Shown in pieces: positions 61,451 to 64,000 of a stretch of 64,000 nucleotides of DNA (positions within the stretch are counted from its first letter, which is position 1; every line of letters starts with the position of its first letter). The stretch lies in NCBI GenBank assembly GCA_936450465.1, contig OW388292.1:29152368-29216367 (forward strand). Direction: 5' to 3'. Source of the DNA: Gibbula magus. Lineage: Eukaryota > Mollusca > Gastropoda > Trochida > Trochidae. The translations under genes were made by a program, and so were the position numbers. Under the pieces are notes generated by a model, which saw nothing but the letters and a program-made list of their open reading frames with translations, ran no database searches and had not been told where the DNA came from.

Positions 61451-64000
61451 ACATATAAATTTAAATCCACATTTGTACTGACTCCCCATGCCACACACTT
61501 GTTTATAGCAGCAATCAGTTCTTCATCATTTACCATGATATTTTCTTTCAGTTATGGATAAAAGTTGAAGTCACTTGTGACCAGTCAAATGAATATGAAG
61601 TGTGATGAAGCTCTTCCAATCAACACTGTTGTACAGCAGTCCTGACTAGTTAGGGTGTGAGACGAGATATGATCCAGTCAAATCAGAACACCAGCCTTCA
61701 ACGTGAACACGACGCTTTTCTGTGATAGAAGCTCTCAATCTAAGGAATGAACCAAGAGTAATAGGCATCAGTGCCAATTTGCTGGCTCTCAGGTAGTCAA
61801 TATTGCTGATGCCTTCATGAACATGTACACTGTACACATTTCCTGTCAATAATCGACTTTCAATCAATTCTACATTTTCCTTATTATTATCTCCTGAACA
61901 TCTTGTTCATGCACAACTGGTCATGAATAATAGTATGAATTGATCCCATTGGTTCAGTCTGAAGAAAACATTCTTTAACATATTTCATTCATCATTCATA
62001 CACGTGTAATGTCTAGTAGAAGTTGGAGTAACGTGTAACCATAACATGACGTCATGATTACCACATGGCTATGGATGTATATGAGTGGTAACTTTTTTTT
62101 TGCTGTAGCTGCTGTAACATTACACTTCGAAAATAGTATTTTCTTTTAAAAATGATCATTTTGCTCTTTCATGTACACAATAGGAGCTATAGTCACAATC
62201 TAATAGAATCATTCATCCTGGGTGTGACATCATGGTCACCTTCTGACTTTTGTTTGACTTTGTTCAGAAAATCTGCTCAGACTACTCCAAGTCAAAATAT
62301 AGTACGATACCTATCTTTATGACTTGTATATTTAGCAATAACGTGGAAACGACGATCAATTTATCAGGCGTATCACAGTAAAGAAACGGAAATTGCCAAT
62401 CACGATCTCATAACATGAAAAACAAGGTATAAAATGTCCATAACATCAACATTCGAAGTTTTCCCAGGGGGAACGTGTTGGCTTGATGATAAGGTTATTA
62501 AAATTTAATCAAATACATGAGATTTTAATGCGTTTTAAGTTTGTCTAGTGTTCCAGTAATCGAGACCTATGTGGAGATATAACTTTCAGATAAGACATCC
62601 CTAGACAGTTCTGTTTATATTACCAGGCATTCATTCAGTGTAGTTTCGGACGGAAGCCAAGTATAATCATATTCCACTGCTGCTTATACCATTAATTCTT
62701 CAAGTTTGGATGCGAGTACGAAGGTGAATGCAAAGTATTGTCTCGCTCTGGCGCTTTTCCAGATAGATTAATGTTTTTCGTGAGAAAATACTCCCCTGTG
62801 AAGAAAAAACGTGACTGAATATACCTTAAATATTTTATATGGTTTTATTTTGAGATTGGGGAGGAAAGGTTACCTCATGAGAATTACTCAGAAATGAGAC
62901 TTACCTGTTCACCTCTTCTGACGTTTTCACTTACCAAAACAACAACGTTATCATGTCATAGACAAAATAATATGTAGTTGCATGTTTATTTTGTGCAGTT
63001 TTAAAATGTTGTGCTCACCAAATACGTTTTCGGGATTTAGCAAATAACACCATGTTGATGTACATTGAAAACTTGACTTAATGAGTTTTCATGATGAGAA
63101 ATTCAAACCACTTCAAGGCCAAGTATACTGCTCATTCCATTTTGAATCTAAACTACCAGGCAAAAGAAAGTACTCATCTAAGTTAGTTTCAATTAATTAA
63201 ATATTTAAAAGAAAGCAGATGCATTTGACTATAGCATGCTGCAATAATATGTATCTGCAGTATTTGAATGAATTAATTGGTGACTGTGGTTAAATTTTAA
63301 ATTCGTTGTTTGATGAAGACAGATAAGAAATTAAATTTAAATATTGTAAATGTGTGCAGAATCAGGCACAATTATTAATTTTCACATAGAATATGTCTTT
63401 TACAATGTATGTAAGTTGTGTATCATCAAAACATCTTTTCAAAGGAACTTAAAATTTAAAATGTCATATTTTTTTTATAAATCTAAAAAAACATGTAGAA
63501 GTTTTCTTTGACTGCTGACTAAACACCAATACTTTTCAGCTTTAGATTATGGCATCGAAAAGTTGAGATATTTGCTATTGAAAATCATACATATGATAAA
63601 ATGAACTGAAATGAGTACTTTACGTTGCCTATCATAATCATACAGCGCAAACGAAAGTGACATCTATGTAACTTGAAGCAGAATGAGAACATTCTACACC
63701 CCTTTTAAAAAAGTGTCATCAATCCCCGGCGGTGGTAAATTATAATATTGAACGAAAACATGACGTATAAAGAAAACAGAACAATGTAAAAGCTGTCATT
63801 GTTCATTGCTTATATGTCTACCAATAATTAAAAGAAATAAACGTATGAATATTGTGAATTGCAGAATCTACCAAAAGGAAAGAACAAGGTGCCATTGCTA
63901 TAAATTAGTATTTTTTAAGTCTTAATGTATATACATTGTTGAAATTTCATGTTGATAAATATCTTGTGATTTATAAAACAACAAGATAAGAAAGCTTGAA
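61451..64000. other. No recognisable gene
   Basis: AT-rich DNA with short chance frames. A palindromic CATGACGTCATG (CRE-like) lies at 62045-62056. No module of the duplicated units and no mobile element was recognised. Confidence 0.4.

Overview
AT-rich animal DNA, most likely from a mollusc or other lophotrochozoan. The grounds are animal-style non-LTR retrotransposon coding sequence, long TA microsatellites, palindromic MITEs, Helitron-like elements built on ~170-bp tandem repeats with TGACCTTGA/TCAAGGTCA pairs (a type common in bivalves), and no dense gene content. The species is not identified. No complete conventional gene is visible. Almost all short open frames are chance frames or repeat-derived.

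The main architecture is an old tandem segmental duplication. Comparing the window with itself by eye, at least five diverged units lie head to tail: A (about 6.77-19.87 kb), B (20.29-28.06 kb), C (30.05-34.45 kb), D (36.34-44.65 kb) and E (45.35-57.97 kb). A remnant of a sixth lies near 5.7-6.0 kb. Recurring modules keep a similar order. A and B are the closest pair (offset 12-13.5 kb) and are a patchwork of near-identical and strongly diverged stretches. C, D and E form a second set about 10 kb apart. One module of roughly 350-500 bp (here M1) occurs at least eight times, in both orientations.

The best candidate for a hidden coding system is a short exon-like island present once each in C, D and E (32537-32794, 42481-42710, 54755-54996). 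Its 60-codon core is about 95% or more identical between copies while the flanks are far more diverged. It has no internal indels or stops, about half of its substitutions are synonymous, the stop codon is kept, and a splice-acceptor-like CAG lies at the same place upstream. I do not recognise the protein.

Mobile elements are plentiful and some are very well defined. A 3,150-bp DNA transposon (15200-18349) has 27-bp TIRs, 5-bp CATAG duplications, ten subterminal copies of a 16-bp palindrome and an empty site in unit B. A 5'-truncated L1/Tx1-like LINE (59455-61440) has an A-rich tail and 10-bp duplications and is broken by a deletion at its catalytic YADD box and by two frameshifts. There are also a TA-flanked mariner-like MITE (6044-6236), a palindromic MITE absent from sister units (38756-38864), several fold-back elements, and two back-to-back tandem-repeat elements (28.14-29.76 kb).

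The rest of the window (about 1-5.7 kb, 34.8-36.3 kb, 58-59.4 kb, 61.5-64 kb) shows nothing I can assign.
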